DNA of 64,000 nucleotides from Topomyia yanbarensis (GCF_030247195.1 NC_080671.1:69501412-69565411); one strand, 5' to 3'; shown: positions 11,392 to 24,049, counted from the stretch's first letter. The notes: a model not told the origin generated them from the letters alone. A program made the numbers and translations.

Positions 11392-13365
11392 ACATTTACT
11401 ATCAAAAAGTTGAAAAAGATCAAAATAATTCAATTTATATAGCGTCTACCATTCCGTTTATCTGCCACTGCACGGTACTTAAACGATCAAGAATAAGATA
11501 CAGGTCAAACAAGCAAGCCATAACAAAATGTTCATCTTTGTACAGGTTCGTAAACTGTGTGACTGGTATCGCCTTACGCGCGACAGGTAAATTATCCTCA
11601 TGACCAGTCTCAAGACCGATGACGCATTTAAATTCCATGACATGTCACGAGACCAACCATCGAGGCTTGGAAGCTAACCTGTTTGAGACATGAGACGTTT
11701 TCAGCAGAGCGTGAATGTACGGGTGGCTTGACATGTCGCGAAAAATGTACACAGGTTCCAACTATGATCAAAATTGTACATGGTCATAAGCCGAAACATA
11801 TGAAATTCTGTAGTAATTTTTCCTCGGTGTTGGATAGATACGGCGTTCTGTTCTTCTTTTCATACAAATCTAAATATCCCGGAATGCAAAATTGTATGTA
11901 TAATTTAAATAATAAAATTGATACAACACATTGGACCCAATATGCATTCTATGAACGGATCAAATATTGCTGAAGACGTCCGGGAAAATTTCCTTATTTG
12001 TAATAACGCTTGCGTTAAGCGCGATATCTTTGTTACACTGGTTGCGTTTCGGCTTCGCCTCATCAGAAACTGACACTAACTTTATGTCGGAATAGACGCA
12101 AATCCCTTAAAACTAAAACACACTTTGTATTTCAATCGAATGACTGATCAAACGTGATGTCCCATCCGAGCAGAAGTTCTGTTTCTGCCGATGAGACACA
12201 GTGAAGCCGAAACTTGTCTTGGCTTAGCAGGCCTATGCGAAAGCACTATGCTATATTTCACCCTAAGGAGAAAAATTGGGTAAACACAACACGATATCTT
12301 TGCAAACCATCCCAATTTTTGAAACAAAAACTAATCGATATTTTAAAGACATCAGCCCGGAACTAATCTCTATTTGCAAACACTTTCATTGAACATCTAA
12401 TTATTAAAATAAGAAGGAATTTTTATAAATCCAAAAATTGGTTCATAGGTTGCGCACCACTACAACTACTGTAAAGAAATGCTTCGCGGTAATAGTCGGC
12501 CAATTTGTCGAGTTTAGCTTGAAAACATGAATATTCTTTTGCAATGACTTGCGTAAGGTTTGGATAGTGTATCTTAAACAATATAAAAGATAGTAATTAG
12601 AAATTTTTAATATTGAAATTAACAATAGCATTAAGAGTAATCTGTACGGTATGTGCCGAAGAGGAAAAAATAAATAAATAAAAAACCACAAAAATGTCTG
12701 CACATTACCGAGTTCAAAAATATATTGGGAATCCTGGGAAATCCAAAAATCCCGGGATTCTCGGGAAATAAATTCCCCGAATGGAACCTCTAGTTTCAGG
12801 TCTCTGTACGTAGGCTCTTCTATGTTCTATGTTACATTCCTACGGAACAGTTTCATATCAAATGATATGAAGTTCCGTAATCGAATTCACAAAAATCACA
12901 TGAATGACACTCAGCGCGCTGAACAGTGTCCATTAAACCGGCAACAATATTGACTTTTTTTCGGAACACCATTAGATCCAACGGTAATTGGCTCCACATA
13001 CCCTTTATCAAATATGAGCTTATTCCGAAAACTCTAGTTCACTCATAAGAGTTTTCAAGTTTATATGCGAAAATATATGAAAAGTAGGCAATAGAAACTA
13101 TACATTCAGTAAAAAAAATGCCACTATCATCTTGTGCATCCAATTATCTGCAGATATATAGCATAAGCTATAATGATCAACATTGCCGAAAACTACAAAT
13201 TGATCCGACTTCACAATAAAAAGATATTCTCTTATAAAGTTATGTGTTGCCTCTCTTTCTCGCACATGCTTATAATAGGACATTTCGAAAAAATCGGTTG
13301 GTCTTCAAAGCTCAATAACTTTGTCGGGAAACCTTCAATTAATATGCAACCTTCAACAAAGCTGT
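11392..13365. other. unassigned AT-rich DNA
   Basis: No gene is recognised. GACATGTC motifs near 11636 and 11729 echo the left flank of the satellite. At 12040-12240 a GCTTCGCCTCATCAGAAACT stretch and an inverted relative (GATGAGACACAGTGAAGCCG) suggest a decayed repeat. Confidence 0.35.
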
Positions 13366-13367
13366 TA

Positions 13368-13645
13368 CAGTCGTGATTCGATGGTTGGGCCACAGCCTTG
13401 TCCAACTAACGAATTTGATTCGCTAGTTGGACCGACTGACAAATGTCAAAGACTCTCCAAAGGAGATGTTGGCAGTGTAAATACATCTGTTCACATCTCT
13501 AAATATTGTCAGATTGATTGTCAAAGTAATTTTGACACGAGATTTTGACATTCAGATGCTTTTTAGTTGGACAATGGTCCAACTAGCGGAGGTCCAACTA
13601 AAAAGCGATCCAGTTAAAAAGTGTCCAACCAGCGAATCACGACTG
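13368..13645. mobile_element. MITE, CAGTCGTGATTCG family, copy 1
   Basis: 278 bp with inverted ends CAGTCGTGATTCGATGGTTG and CAACCAGCGAATCACGACTG, flanked by TA on both sides. The interior is rich in TTAGTTGGAC/GTCCAACTAA dyads. It is noncoding. Related copies lie at 22933, 23361 and 25633. Confidence 0.9.
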
Positions 13646-13759
13646 TATATTTGTGATGAGGTCATGCTGTGTTAACTATTAAATTGTAGCGAAATAAAAA
13701 GCGATAGAGATACAGTGTCAACTAACAAGTTGTAGAGAATATTAAGGGGCCCCAAATGA

Positions 13760-14330
13760 ACAATAGTGATGATAAATTTAGTTTATTAATAATTAGAAAA
13801 ATTACAAAACTCTCCAAAAACGCCAATTTTGAGTTACTTTACTACTAAAAAGACATGTAGTACACTTAACTAAAAGATATCTGTACATACATTGAAAGGA
13901 AATTTTCTCAACTTTCCAATGAAGCCCTGGTAATAACGATATAAAGCATATTTTTTAGATTAAAGTCTGTTAAGCACTTGCAGGTCGATTACAGGAAAAA
14001 ATTAGAAGTGAAATTACAAGGAAACGAGAAGTGATAGGAATATCATGTTGAAGAACAAATTATGAATTGTTCTCGAACCCATCTTTTGGATAATAGATAT
14101 TACTATAATCATAATTCATTATTTTAAGAAAATTAACCAAAAACCTCATCAAAAATACCAACTTTGAACTACTTTACAACTAAAAGGTAATTAAAACTAA
14201 TTAACTGAAAGATATGAAAACAACTCAATAGAAAATATTCTCACCTTTCTAATGAAACTAAAAGATTTAAAATACGAGGTATACTTTTCGGGTTAGAGGT
14301 ATTTTAAGATGAATAAGTTTGTTACACAAA
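13760..14330. repeat. diverged direct duplication of about 330 bp
   Basis: CCAATTTTGAGTTACTTTAC at 13823 and CCAACTTTGAACTACTTTAC at 14159 start two similar stretches, which also share ACTAAAAGATAT/ACTGAAAGATAT and a TTCTCA(A/C)CTTTC(C/T)AATGAA phrase. No gene is seen. Confidence 0.6.
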
Positions 14331-14530
14331 AAGTTCAATTACTCTGTAACGGTTGAGATTTGATGGCATGTGTAGAAGGATTTTTTCTCCAAATATGACA
14401 GTCAATTACCCCTCGAGAGATTCTTAATCATGAACCAAATACCCTGCATATTACTATAGAAAATTGAAACCTCTTGTGGGTGAACTAGAGCTATCGGAAA
14501 AAGCTTATATTTTGGATATGATTTGTGTAC

Positions 14531-17500
14531 TCAATTACCATTTGAATTAGCAATGTTTCCAAAAAAAATCAAAATTGTTACCGGTCTGGTATCCATATGA
14601 TAATTGAGTTTGCAATGTCCAGTCAGTGCCCTGACTAGAACACTGCATTTGTGTTTTGACAAATGCAGTAAATTCTTTGATATTTTCGGACTCACATCCC
14701 ACAGAAATGGCTTTGAACGCAAGTTCGCAAACTACGCCAATAGTTGATATGTTTGGATGCATCCCAAGACCTAATCTTGTGCTTTACTCAACCTATCGAA
14801 AGTGATAGAACTGATTCTGGACCAACGAAGTCAGTCACAGCACACACTCTAGCCAATCTGTCCGACCATTCATTTCTAGTAATACCGGAATGACCGGGTA
14901 TCCTTAGAAGGTAGATAGTATTCGAAATGCTTAGTTCTTATACTTGAGTTCGATATGCGATTACTAATTTCGATCTCGAAACTATCGAACTAAGTGCTTT
15001 CAGGGCAGCCTGACTGTCAGAGCAAAAATATATTCTTTTACCACAAATTCCCTGTTGAAGTGCCGACTGTACGCCACACAGAATCGCGAAGATGTGTGCT
15101 TGGAATACGGTACAGTATCTACCAAGCGAATGAGACTGGTTGAATCTCATTTCACGACAACAGACTCTAGCATCGGCTCGGCCCTCTAACATAGAACCGT
15201 CAGTATAACAAACTAGATATTCTTCAAGTTGTCGCTCCATCCAATCAGGCAGCCATTACTCGTGAGGAGTAATTCACACATTGAAAGTTTTAAAAGGAAA
15301 ACTACATGTAAGTGTAAGATCACTGGGATCAAGAGTGTACTCATCCCAAGTAACCATTTGGGGCCACAGTCTTGTGAGGATAGTTGCACGATCTATTGGG
15401 TTACCGTTTCAAAGCCCAACAACTTTAAGACGGAATGCATAAGAAAGTGCTTCTTGTTTCAGAAACACATACAGTGGTTTTATGTTCAAGAGTGCCTCTA
15501 GAGCAGCAGTTGTCGTTGTGTTGTCGAGAACGCACCTGTCATCGCCACCAAGACCATCCTCTGAAGATGGTTTAATTTTGATTGGATTGTCATAACTTCT
15601 TCCTTCTGCAACCAAACAAGGCACGGTAGCCCAGTATTGGTCTTACAATTGTTGTGTAGATCCACTGAAGGTACTTGGGTTTGAATCCCCAAGATGTGCC
15701 GAAAGCTCGTCTACATTGGCCGAAGGCCATGTAAGCTTTATTAATTCTGAAATCGATGTGAGCTGTACAATTAAGTTTGGAGTCAAGAATTACCCCAAAG
15801 TACTTAACTTGGTCTGCGACAACAATTTCAGAGTCAAAGAACTGCAACGGACAAGCTCATGTTGTAATGCTTTATTGCGTGAAAAGCACCATTGATGTTT
15901 CATTTGAATTAACTGATAGTCCAACATGCAGACACTTTTGCTCAACAACACATAAGGCTTATTGCATTATATAAAAAGTGCGTTAATTCAAATACTAGTG
16001 ATCATTATATGATAATCATCGGCGAAACCATATGTCGGAAAGCCAAGCTAATTAAGTTTCCTCAACAAGCCATCGACGACAAGGTTTCATAGAAGTGGTG
16101 ACAGCACACCACCTTGAGGACATCCGCAGACAGTTAATTTCCTTATCTCTACTTGTCTTAACGATGAGCACAGATGTCGGTTGCTAAGCATTGCGTGTAT
16201 CCATTGCGATATACGAAGATATTCTATGACCTCGTGCTGCTTCCAAAATGGATTCAAAAGACCCGTTATCAAAAGGACCTTCAATATCGAGAAAAACTCC
16301 TAAGCTTGAAAGTATTTGTGAAAAAGCTTTTTCAATGTTGTAGACAATATTGTGTAACCGGGTTGGTAGTAGACTTCCCCCGCTGATATGCATGTTGCAT
16401 TGCATGCAGCGGGTGCTCGCTAGAGTGGCTCGAAAATGACATTTTTCAGCACAGCACTTTTTGAGTTCCTTTTGTAGTCCAAAATGCCTGTGAAAAGTTT
16501 GAGAGCGGTCGGTTGCTTCCCGGGTTTGCGCATTGCGTTCAAAGTTTGTATGGGATTTTATATGGGGAAATCAATTATTTTGAATTTATCGCTATTTCAC
16601 TCAATATGAAAAACCAGCTTTATAAAACGATAATTCAAACCTTGGTTAACAACTTTGTCGAAGACGGTAACTAGCTATGAGTTTTCAAAAAATAGTTATA
16701 ACGATTTTAAAACTTATGGTTCAACCCAAATGCAGATATTCATTATTTCTTCCAACACTGTCAGTACACTACGACACCGATACTTTAAATTTAAATAAAT
16801 GAGAATATAGTCATCACAGAGACTTGGTACCTTTGAATGAAATGTTGAGAATGAATTGCTGAATAACATAGACTTAGTCAGAAAATGAAAAGAAGAGGGG
16901 GTGTGGTTTGTGTACTCCCCAGTTCCCTGTTTAGATAGTTTAATATAACATAAGGAGCACATCTTCAACGCAGTTATATACCGCCGAATTAAAAATTAAT
17001 CTTACGTGTTTGAGTGCTACTATTTAAGGGCTCTACTGTTATCTCATTTAAAATGGTACAGCGGTTTATAAGTTTTACATATTTTAAAACCCTATTTCTT
17101 GGCCGTTCAGAGTCAAAATTTAAAAAAAATGCATATCCTTAGATTCCTTGAAGTCTCGGAACTGTTTCTATTGACGTTTTCGTTTGAGAATCTAGGAACG
17201 ATATCAGGATAGTTATTTCAAACAAGCGTTTTTTGATGAAATTGAGTTAAGTTGTTCACGCAAAACAGAGGTGATGATGGCGAACCAGAAATATACTTCA
17301 GGTTAGAACCCAACGCGATTTCCAGACCTGAGTTAGTTTTTGCCGCAAGCAAAAACAATACATAAATTTGTAGGTGTAAATTCTAAATATTGTAAATTGT
17401 TATTTCCCACAACAAAGATGGTAGTATGATTCATATTTGGGTCTATCAAAATATTAAGAAAGTTCAGTCGTTGACATTTTCAAGGAAGTAATGATTCTTT

Positions 17501-18998
17501 GTCTTATACAAAACAATCAAAAAAGGGACTGGGGAGTACACATGCCCCCCCCCGTCTATGATATTCAGAAATTCATTCTGAACATTTCATTCGAAGGTAC
17601 CAAGTCTCTGCGATGAATATCTTCTCATTTATTTAACTTTTTAATGTCGATGTCGGTGGTGCACCGGCAGTGTTGGAAAAAGTAATCAATTTCTGCATTT
17701 GAATTTTACCATAAGTTTTAAAATCGTTATAACTATTTTTTGAAAACTCGTAGCTAGTTACGGTCTTCGATAAAGTTGTTAACCAAGGTTTGAACTATAG
17801 TTTACTGGTTTTTCATATTCAGTGAAATAGCGATCTTTATTAACGTAAATGCAAAATAATTGATTTCCCCATATAAAATCCCATGCAAACTTTGAACGCA
17901 ATGCGCAAACCCGCGAAGCAACCAATCGCTACCAAATTTTGCACAGGTATTTGGGACCACAAAAGGAACTCAAAAAGTGCTGTGCCCGCTAGTTTAAATC
18001 ATTTTGAAGTTTTCCCATACAACCGCGAGCCACTCTAGTGCTCGCGCAAGCTAATATCCCGAACTAGCTAATACCCATCGCGCGTTGCTGCGACGCTCTG
18101 CGAAATAGGAGGAAAACACAATTTGTTTCAAGGCGCCATCTGGCGGGCAGATAATCTCCAACTAATAGCACACAAACACGCCCCATACCAAATACCTACT
18201 GTGTGCAAATTTTGGGAGTCTATAAATCATATACATACAAATTTTGACTTTTATATATATAGATAGATAGATGTAATGGTCGATTAAACGTTCCACTGAT
18301 TTGAGAAGGAGGGTCAGACTGATCGGTGTAAAGCTTTTTGCCTCCTTATAAATGATGTGGCCGCCTTCGATGAATTTTACAGTTATTTTCCGCCACGCTA
18401 ATGAAATGTATCCTGTTGTAAGACTACAAGTATGAACCACTTTCAAAATATGCTTGGAGTGTGCATATCCACTTTGTAGTAGAACTTGAACGATTCCATC
18501 TTTTCCCAGAGAGTTATACGGAGCAAAACTTTCAATCGCCCATTTGATCGATTCGGTTGTCACAATTCTATGAGGAAATGCCCAAGAATCAGAACTACCT
18601 GAAAATAACTCACGGGCAGTCGTCAGTAATGGCTTCGCACATCCTGGAAAGTGTATGTCAAAAAGACAGTTGACAGATATTTAATCTACTAGTCTCGTTG
18701 AGACTTGGGACATTTGTGCAGAGACTTTGTCAATCACTTCGCTCAGAGGATGGAAGCGCATTCCTGTATGCTTTGCGACCAACTTAAAGGGTTCCGACCC
18801 GTCCCGGCATTTGCGATTCCATGCTCTTCTACATAACTTTTTGAGTTGGCCAAGTTCGGTATTCCACCAAGGTGTTCCTTTAGCAGCACGCTTAACTCGA
18901 AGCGGACAAGCCTCTTGGTATGCTGCTAATATGAGTGAGTTTTTTATCCACGACCTCATCCAAGACATTGAGAGATTAAATCGTCGAAAAATAACCAT
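14531..18998 (-). pseudogene. degenerate LOA-clade (Lian-like) LINE ORF2, split by an insertion
   Basis: Reading down the minus strand, the fragments line up as one ORF2. 18998-18681 is the linker (KRAAKGTPWWNTELGQLKKL). 18563-18290 is the N-terminal reverse transcriptase (AIESFAPYNSLGKDGIV, ITVKF). 16405-16087 has the catalytic region (VFLDIEGPFDN and CGCPQGGVLSPLL). 15850-15409 is the thumb (YFGVILDSKLNCTAHIDFRI). 15240-14938 is RNase H (CYTDGSMLEG, CSDSQAALKAL). 14760-14531 is the C-terminal tail (LTGHCKLNYHM). Frameshifts and stops separate these pieces, and 16421-18037 is a later insertion. RNase H plus these motifs suggest the LOA clade; a close relative lies at 50560-51960. Confidence 0.85.
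16421..18037. mobile_element. 1.6-kb long-inverted-repeat element, hAT-like, inserted in the LINE
   Basis: The ends TAGAGTGGCTCG and CGAGCCACTCTA are flanked by the same 8-bp sequence GTGCTCGC (16413-16420 and 18038-18045). The arms pair over about 500 bp: 16421-16925 with 17525-18037, including GTTAACAACTTTGTCGAAGA against its inverse. The unpaired centre is about 600 bp. No transposase ORF is present. The 8-bp duplication and TAGAG start fit the hAT superfamily. Confidence 0.88.
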
Positions 18999-20590
18999 TA
19001 AACCTAGTCGCCAAGCCCTCTTCGTAGAGGTTGCAGTTCATAAAACTCGTGAACCGGAATCGCAAGAAGTAAGGAAGAATATCTAATTGCGAGCTTCAAG
19101 ACAGCGTCGTCAATGAAAAGACAGATGACAACTAGGATTGCCTTGAAAATAAATATTTCCCCGCCCCGAAAAAACATGTCTCCACGCGTAACGGTAAGTC
19201 GCGCGATCAACATCTGACGAACAGTCATTGATGTTTTATTTTGAAACCCCCGGACAGTCATTGATGTTTTATTTTGCGAATATATAAAAAACTTAAGGCT
19301 TCGTTAAACGAACGCATTTGGCCGTATGAAATAAACGAATCAAACAGAATTAAAAAATATAAACGAACTGTCGTCCCACTAGCACGTGAACCTAAATAAT
19401 CCTCAATAAATAATCATTAAATTTTTAAAAACGAATAAGTTTTGATAAATAATAACAATTTGCGTTGGCCTATCTGCTTGTGCTGATGCACTAGTAGGAT
19501 GAAAAGAAATGCATCGATTTCGTGATATGAATATTAGTTATTTTTTAAGTACCATGTAGGATACTTATATCATTTACGGTGTGATTCAATAATAACTTAT
19601 ATTTTTTCAGTCGAAGCGAAGTAATCCTACAATACACGTAAAATTGATTAATCCTACAATACACAAAAAAAATCATTGCAATATTAATTGTACACGAAAA
19701 AATTGTTTTCGTCATACAACTGTATATATGAAGGCACCTGATTGAAACGATTTGGACAGGAAGAGTGGAGTAGCCGGCTTCCGGTTGCTAACATTTCGTG
19801 GACATTGGGCATTACACTATAAACATTTTCATCAAGTTCATTGGCACGGTACCTGCATAGCGATACAGCCAAATTCGTCGAGGTTCCCTAGATTCTGTTG
19901 CTACAACAACTTTATGTCGCAACGATAAACAGAAATTTAATGCGGAGAAAAACTTTTGATCAATGAGAGGCATGAATCAAATGGAAGAAAAGAGTTAGTT
20001 TTTTTAAATTACTATACCGCTAAATTTGTGAATTAATCAAAATTTGATAATTATTTTTATGATCCAATGTCGCAGATTAGACAACTAAAAAACTTTATAT
20101 GGAATAACGATTTCTATTAATTGTCTTTGATACTGTTTAATAGTTTGAAGTAATGATTACTAGTTGAGCACAAAAAAGTCTATTCTATTAATTTTACTTC
20201 AATTATTCAAAGTAATCTAACAGCATTGCAACGATTACAATGAAACATTTCTGTTTTTGTGCATAAATAATTTTTCATTATCAAATAATGGTTAAATCAT
20301 ACAGCACTACAACTTCAGTTAACAAAATGAATTTTTAACGAATTGCCAAGCATGAAAATACGATAAATCGATACTTAAAGTCTCCAGGCACAGCATATAT
20401 TTTACATTTCACTACACTTTCAAGCAGCAAATAATTTTTTTCCTGATTAAAAATATGTTCTGGGTTTAACTCCCTAAAACACACCTTTTTCGTCCAATTT
20501 TTGACACTCGAATGTGCAAAATCGCCTTACATGAACAAACCGATCGATTAGGGGTAAATATTTTGAAACTATGGAAATGTAAACTCCATT
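18999..20590. other. unassigned AT-rich DNA with short direct repeats
   Basis: A 33-bp spaced direct repeat, ACAGTCATTGATGTTTTATT, starts at 19221 and 19254. TAATCCTACAATACAC occurs twice near 19622-19665. A minus-strand ORF at 19684-19872 has no recognisable content. No gene is supported. Confidence 0.4.
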
Positions 20591-20621
20591 TGGTTACTAG
20601 GATCATACCGGCGATAGTCCG

Positions 20622-21430
20622 GTGAGCTACTTGTTGAAAGACATATCAGCTGACAATAATGCGGTGTTCCACGTGGGAGCACCTACAGGTGTCCGCCACA
20701 TTCCATACGTCCTTGACCCATTTACGCTACAAATATCCACAGGTCTTGGCGACGATTTAGGAACCAACCTGTTGTATGTATTTTCTTCCTTGCGTCGACG
20801 CAGGAAGTTACATAATGTAACTTACATTAGCCGGCATCGCAACGGAAATCTCGGTATATCTCCAAACGTTTTAATGATTCTGAAAAAAATACACAAACTA
20901 CCTATTTCTATTTTGTTTTGTTCCCATATATTCGGAATATTGAGAGACAATTTCATTGGTCGGTCTATATCAACTAGGTATGTAGATAAATTAATTTCTA
21001 GAGTCGCTTTCCATTGGTTTATGATAATTCTGATAATTTTTATCGGACATAGTTCAACTCAATCATTATATTTGATTTACTGCTTTATGTCTGATGTAGC
21101 ATTCAAAAATGTTGCAGTTTTAATTGCGGAAATGTACGTTACGGTTAATTGTTGTTCTGCTTGGGTCGCTTCTATCTTTATTATAACAGCGTTTGTTATT
21201 CGTTGATGGCTTCAGTTCTAGTCCAACTTTACAACCGTCGCGATCAACTGATTAATCGAAATGTGCGAATACCTACCAGCGATCTGTGAGATGATTTCGT
21301 CAATGATATTTGGAAGTAAGTATCGTTAGGGTTTATGTTCATTTTGTTCTTAAATTTTCGACTTTCAGACACCGGAAAACTAGACGAAGCATATTACGAC
21401 GAAAGCATTGAGACAACTTTCAAAACAGTA
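20622..21430 (+). pseudogene. possible multi-pass membrane protein remnant (chemoreceptor-like?)
   Basis: An open frame of 194 codons runs from 20622 to 21206 and shows three strongly hydrophobic stretches: ISILFCSHIFGIL, WFMIILIIFIGHSS, and AWVASIFIITAFVI at the end. The start codon is GTG, so the true 5' end is unknown. After a frameshift near 21195 another frame reads YNRRDQLINRN before a stop. A GTAAGT donor at 21316 and a TTTCAG acceptor at about 21369 could join a short last exon reading TGKLDEAYYDESIETTFKTV, then TAG. Spaced hydrophobic helices followed by a charged loop resemble insect gustatory-receptor N-termini, but no signature motif is visible. This may be a decayed gene or chance. 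Confidence 0.35.
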
Positions 21431-21699
21431 TAGCATTTGTGGTTGTTGCTTCATTCCAAAAAAAATGAACAACCGTACCAATATGATTAGTGTGGGGATA
21501 ATGAAATATGTATTATAACAAGGCACACTTCAGCAGATTAGGAATAACGTGATGCAATAAACAAATTTTATGTGACACTAGAATTAGTTCTCCGATGACC
21601 GTCCCACTCTATATCCATACAAACACTTCAATTTGACGAGTTACCTTAAAAATAAAGAATATAGTTATTTGGTTTTACCAAAACAATTATATTTTTTTC

Positions 21700-22110
21700 T
21701 TGTTTATTTGACACGGCTCAATGCGTTAGCACAACTGAGCCGTGGGTCTTTTAAGATTTTTAGGGTCTTGTTGACGCGGATTGCTTGTGCGTGTTGAGAT
21801 CCTCTTCCTTGGTGATGAAAAAGGAGATGCCTTGTCTGCCGCACCTTGAGGGTCATTAGGTCCGTCTTCTCTCACGTTTTCGTTCACATCCATGTCGTCA
21901 TCGGTACTGCATTCATAATGCTCACGGTCGGATGTTCTTATTTGTTTCTTGTACTTCCGGGTCGCTAATGTAAATCCTTCTTCATCGGTGTTTGATTCTT
22001 CATTGGTGGTGTTGGTTGATGGTTTGGAGACATTTGATGTAATCTTTGTTACTTCGATGTTGGTAACAGCAGTTGGTTTAGTGATACTGGGCAGAACAAT
22101 CATAATTAAT
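21700..22110 (-). pseudogene. 3' part of a gag-like ORF1 retroposon
   Basis: The minus-strand frame from 22103 to 21726 reads TNIEVTKITSNVSKPSTNTT, then TDEEGFTLATRKYKKQIRTS and DDDMDVNENVREDGPNDPQG, ending at a stop just before a hairpin. The same protein tail occurs at 54550-54830, and a diverged one at 44860-45137. After the stop, CACGGCTCA and TGAGCCGTG form a hairpin, followed by an AAATAAACAAGAAAAAAA-type tail (plus coordinates about 21685-21745). The 5' half, including the RNA-binding region, is missing. Confidence 0.75.
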
Positions 22111-22194
22111 ATATAAACAACAACTCAAATTAAAACAATCCTAATGAATATATAAACAACAACTAAAATATAAAATTCAACATCAAGCTCTTTT

Positions 22195-22428
22195 TTAGTA
22201 TTTCTCAAAAAGGGAAGCTGGGCGTGGTAATAGGTCATGTGCACTCTTATCACAATAGGCACATTTTTCAGCACTTCCAATGCAAGAACCATCCTCATGA
22301 TTATCTGCGTAATTGTAACTCCGAGCCTTACTGCTACAAATGGCCCATCTGTACAAACAACCGAATAGACAGATGATGCTTGTCGAAGAAGACGTAATTA
22401 AACGCAAGGCAATCCCACCAAAGGTCAA
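22195..22428 (-). other. short ORF with Cys-rich segment
   Basis: A 77-residue frame ends with CIGSAEKCAYCDKSAHD, which has C-x6-C-x2-C and a nearby His, loosely like a zinc knuckle. It lies directly upstream (on the minus strand) of the gag-like fragment and could be a piece of such a protein, but the spacing and frame do not connect. Low certainty. Confidence 0.25.
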
Positions 22429-22457
22429 GCGACACGAGATTGAAAAGAGACACCATA

Positions 22458-22689
22458 TCGTCGCTGTTGTGCTATCTTATGACAAACGACATTTAACACA
22501 TTTCGAGAAAAACGATTTTTAAAGTTTGAGATTGAATATCTTGAAACTTATAAATGATAGAAACAATATAAAGAAGACAATTGATGCTTTGTAGCCACTT
22601 TGTAGAGATTTTTTAAACAAGTCATATGGCATATCTAACTCAGTTTACCCCAAAATGGCGTTTGTCATAAGATAGCACAGCAACGACGA
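22458..22689. mobile_element. 232-bp MITE with 31-bp inverted ends and TA duplication
   Basis: The left end TCGTCGCTGTTGTGCTATCT continues TTATGACAAACG. The right end is the reverse complement with two mismatches, ending AACGACGA. TA flanks both sides (22456-22457 and 22690-22691). Noncoding. Confidence 0.85.
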
Positions 22690-22932
22690 TATTATCCCAT
22701 CCAACGCGATTGCCATTCAAAATCTTTGCTCACTGGAGCAAGGGCTCCATGAAAAAGCCAACCCTGTGCTTCGGTAGGCAAACTCGACTCGGTGACTACA
22801 CCGTCGCACTCAACTTTGTGAGCGGGAATGTAGACGTGATTGTCATTAATAAACAGTTTGTCGCCAGTAACATTATTTGCTTTCTGTATATAGAATATCA
22901 CAATTCTGAACTTGTTTGAGCGAAGTGCGATA

Positions 22933-23207
22933 CAGTCGTGATCCGCTGGTTGGACACTTTTTAACCGGACCGCTTATTAGTTGGACCTCCGCTAGTTGGA
23001 CCATTGTCCAACTAAAAAGCATCTGAACGTCAAAATCTCGTGTCAAAATTACTTTGACAATCAATCTGACAATATTTAAAGATGTTAACAGATGCATTTA
23101 CACTGCCAACATCTCCTTTGGAGAGTTTTTGACATTTGTCAGTCGGTCCTAGCGAATCAAATTCGTTAGTTGGACAAGGCTGTGGCCCAACCAGCGAAAC
23201 ACGACTG
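22933..23207. mobile_element. MITE, CAGTCGTGATTCG family, copy 2 (inverted)
   Basis: 275 bp from CAGTCGTGATCCGCTGGTTG to AACCAGCGAAACACGACTG, with TA on both sides. Its interior is the reverse complement of copy 1. Confidence 0.9.
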
Positions 23208-23360
23208 TATTGGACTTGCGCCTTTTGCTTTTTCCCTATTTACAGAGTGGGCGCATCTTGTGTACATGTTAGAGAATCAAGTTGCGCATCATCTACACCA
23301 GTTGCGCTTTAGTTGCGTACGCTGAAAATAGGAGAAAAACCGAAAGACGCAAGTTCACTA

Positions 23361-23912
23361 TTGTCGTGATTCGCTGGTTGGGCCACAGCCTTGTCCAACT
23401 AACGAATTTGATTCGCTAGTTGGACTGACTGACAAATGTCAAAAACTCTCCAAAGGAGATGTTGGCAGTGTAAATGCATCTGTTCACATCTCTAAACATT
23501 GTCAGATTGATTGTCAAAGTAAATTTGACACGAGATTTTGACGTTCAGATGCTTTTTAGTTTTAACTTCCGGTGAAAATTTCAACGTGTCGACATGTTGG
23601 TTTTCACCGAGTGCTAGATAATTCGCTTTTTTCACCTTGATTGGGCGAATTACTCGTGCTGTGGTGGACCAATTTTGTGGCGCTGCGAGTTTATCGTCGG
23701 TTAGTCACAGAAAGTAAAGTCCATTGGACTATAAACGAAGATTAACTGGCAATATAGCTTTATATGCTGTGCCATTTTGGGCTTTGTTTCACAAACAAGC
23801 CAAACAGAAGAAGGAGAAGAAGAAGCTTTTTAGTTGGACAATGGTCCAACTAGCGGAAGTCCAACTAAAAAGCGGTCCAGTTAAAAAGTGTCCAACCAGC
23901 GAATCACGACTG
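23361..23912. mobile_element. MITE, CAGTCGTGATTCG family, copy 3, interrupted
   Basis: The first two bases of the left end are changed (TTGTCGTGATTCG); the right end is intact (GAATCACGACTG then TA). A 263-bp insertion at 23562-23824 splits it; removing the insertion and one duplicated 11-mer leaves a standard family member. Confidence 0.85.
23562..23824 (+). mobile_element. 263-bp retroposon-like insertion with GAA-rich tail
   Basis: The 11-mer GCTTTTTAGTT stands on both sides (23551-23561 and 23825-23835) but only once in intact family members, so it is a target duplication. The insert begins TTAACTTCCGGTGAAAA and ends in AGAAGGAGAAGAAGAA. An 11-bp duplication with an A-rich 3' tail fits LINE-driven retroposition, for example of a SINE or a truncated LINE/host RNA. 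I do not see a clear pol III B box. Confidence 0.75.
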
Positions 23913-24049
23913 TATTTCGATTTTCAACTGCAATCAGAATACATGGAATGAGCGAATCACGAATGAACTTTGGTCGAATCTTTTAGAAATCGGGTTTTTT
24001 TTGGTATTTTTGAAAACTTCCCACTGCAGTCGTGATTTTCTGACTGGGG

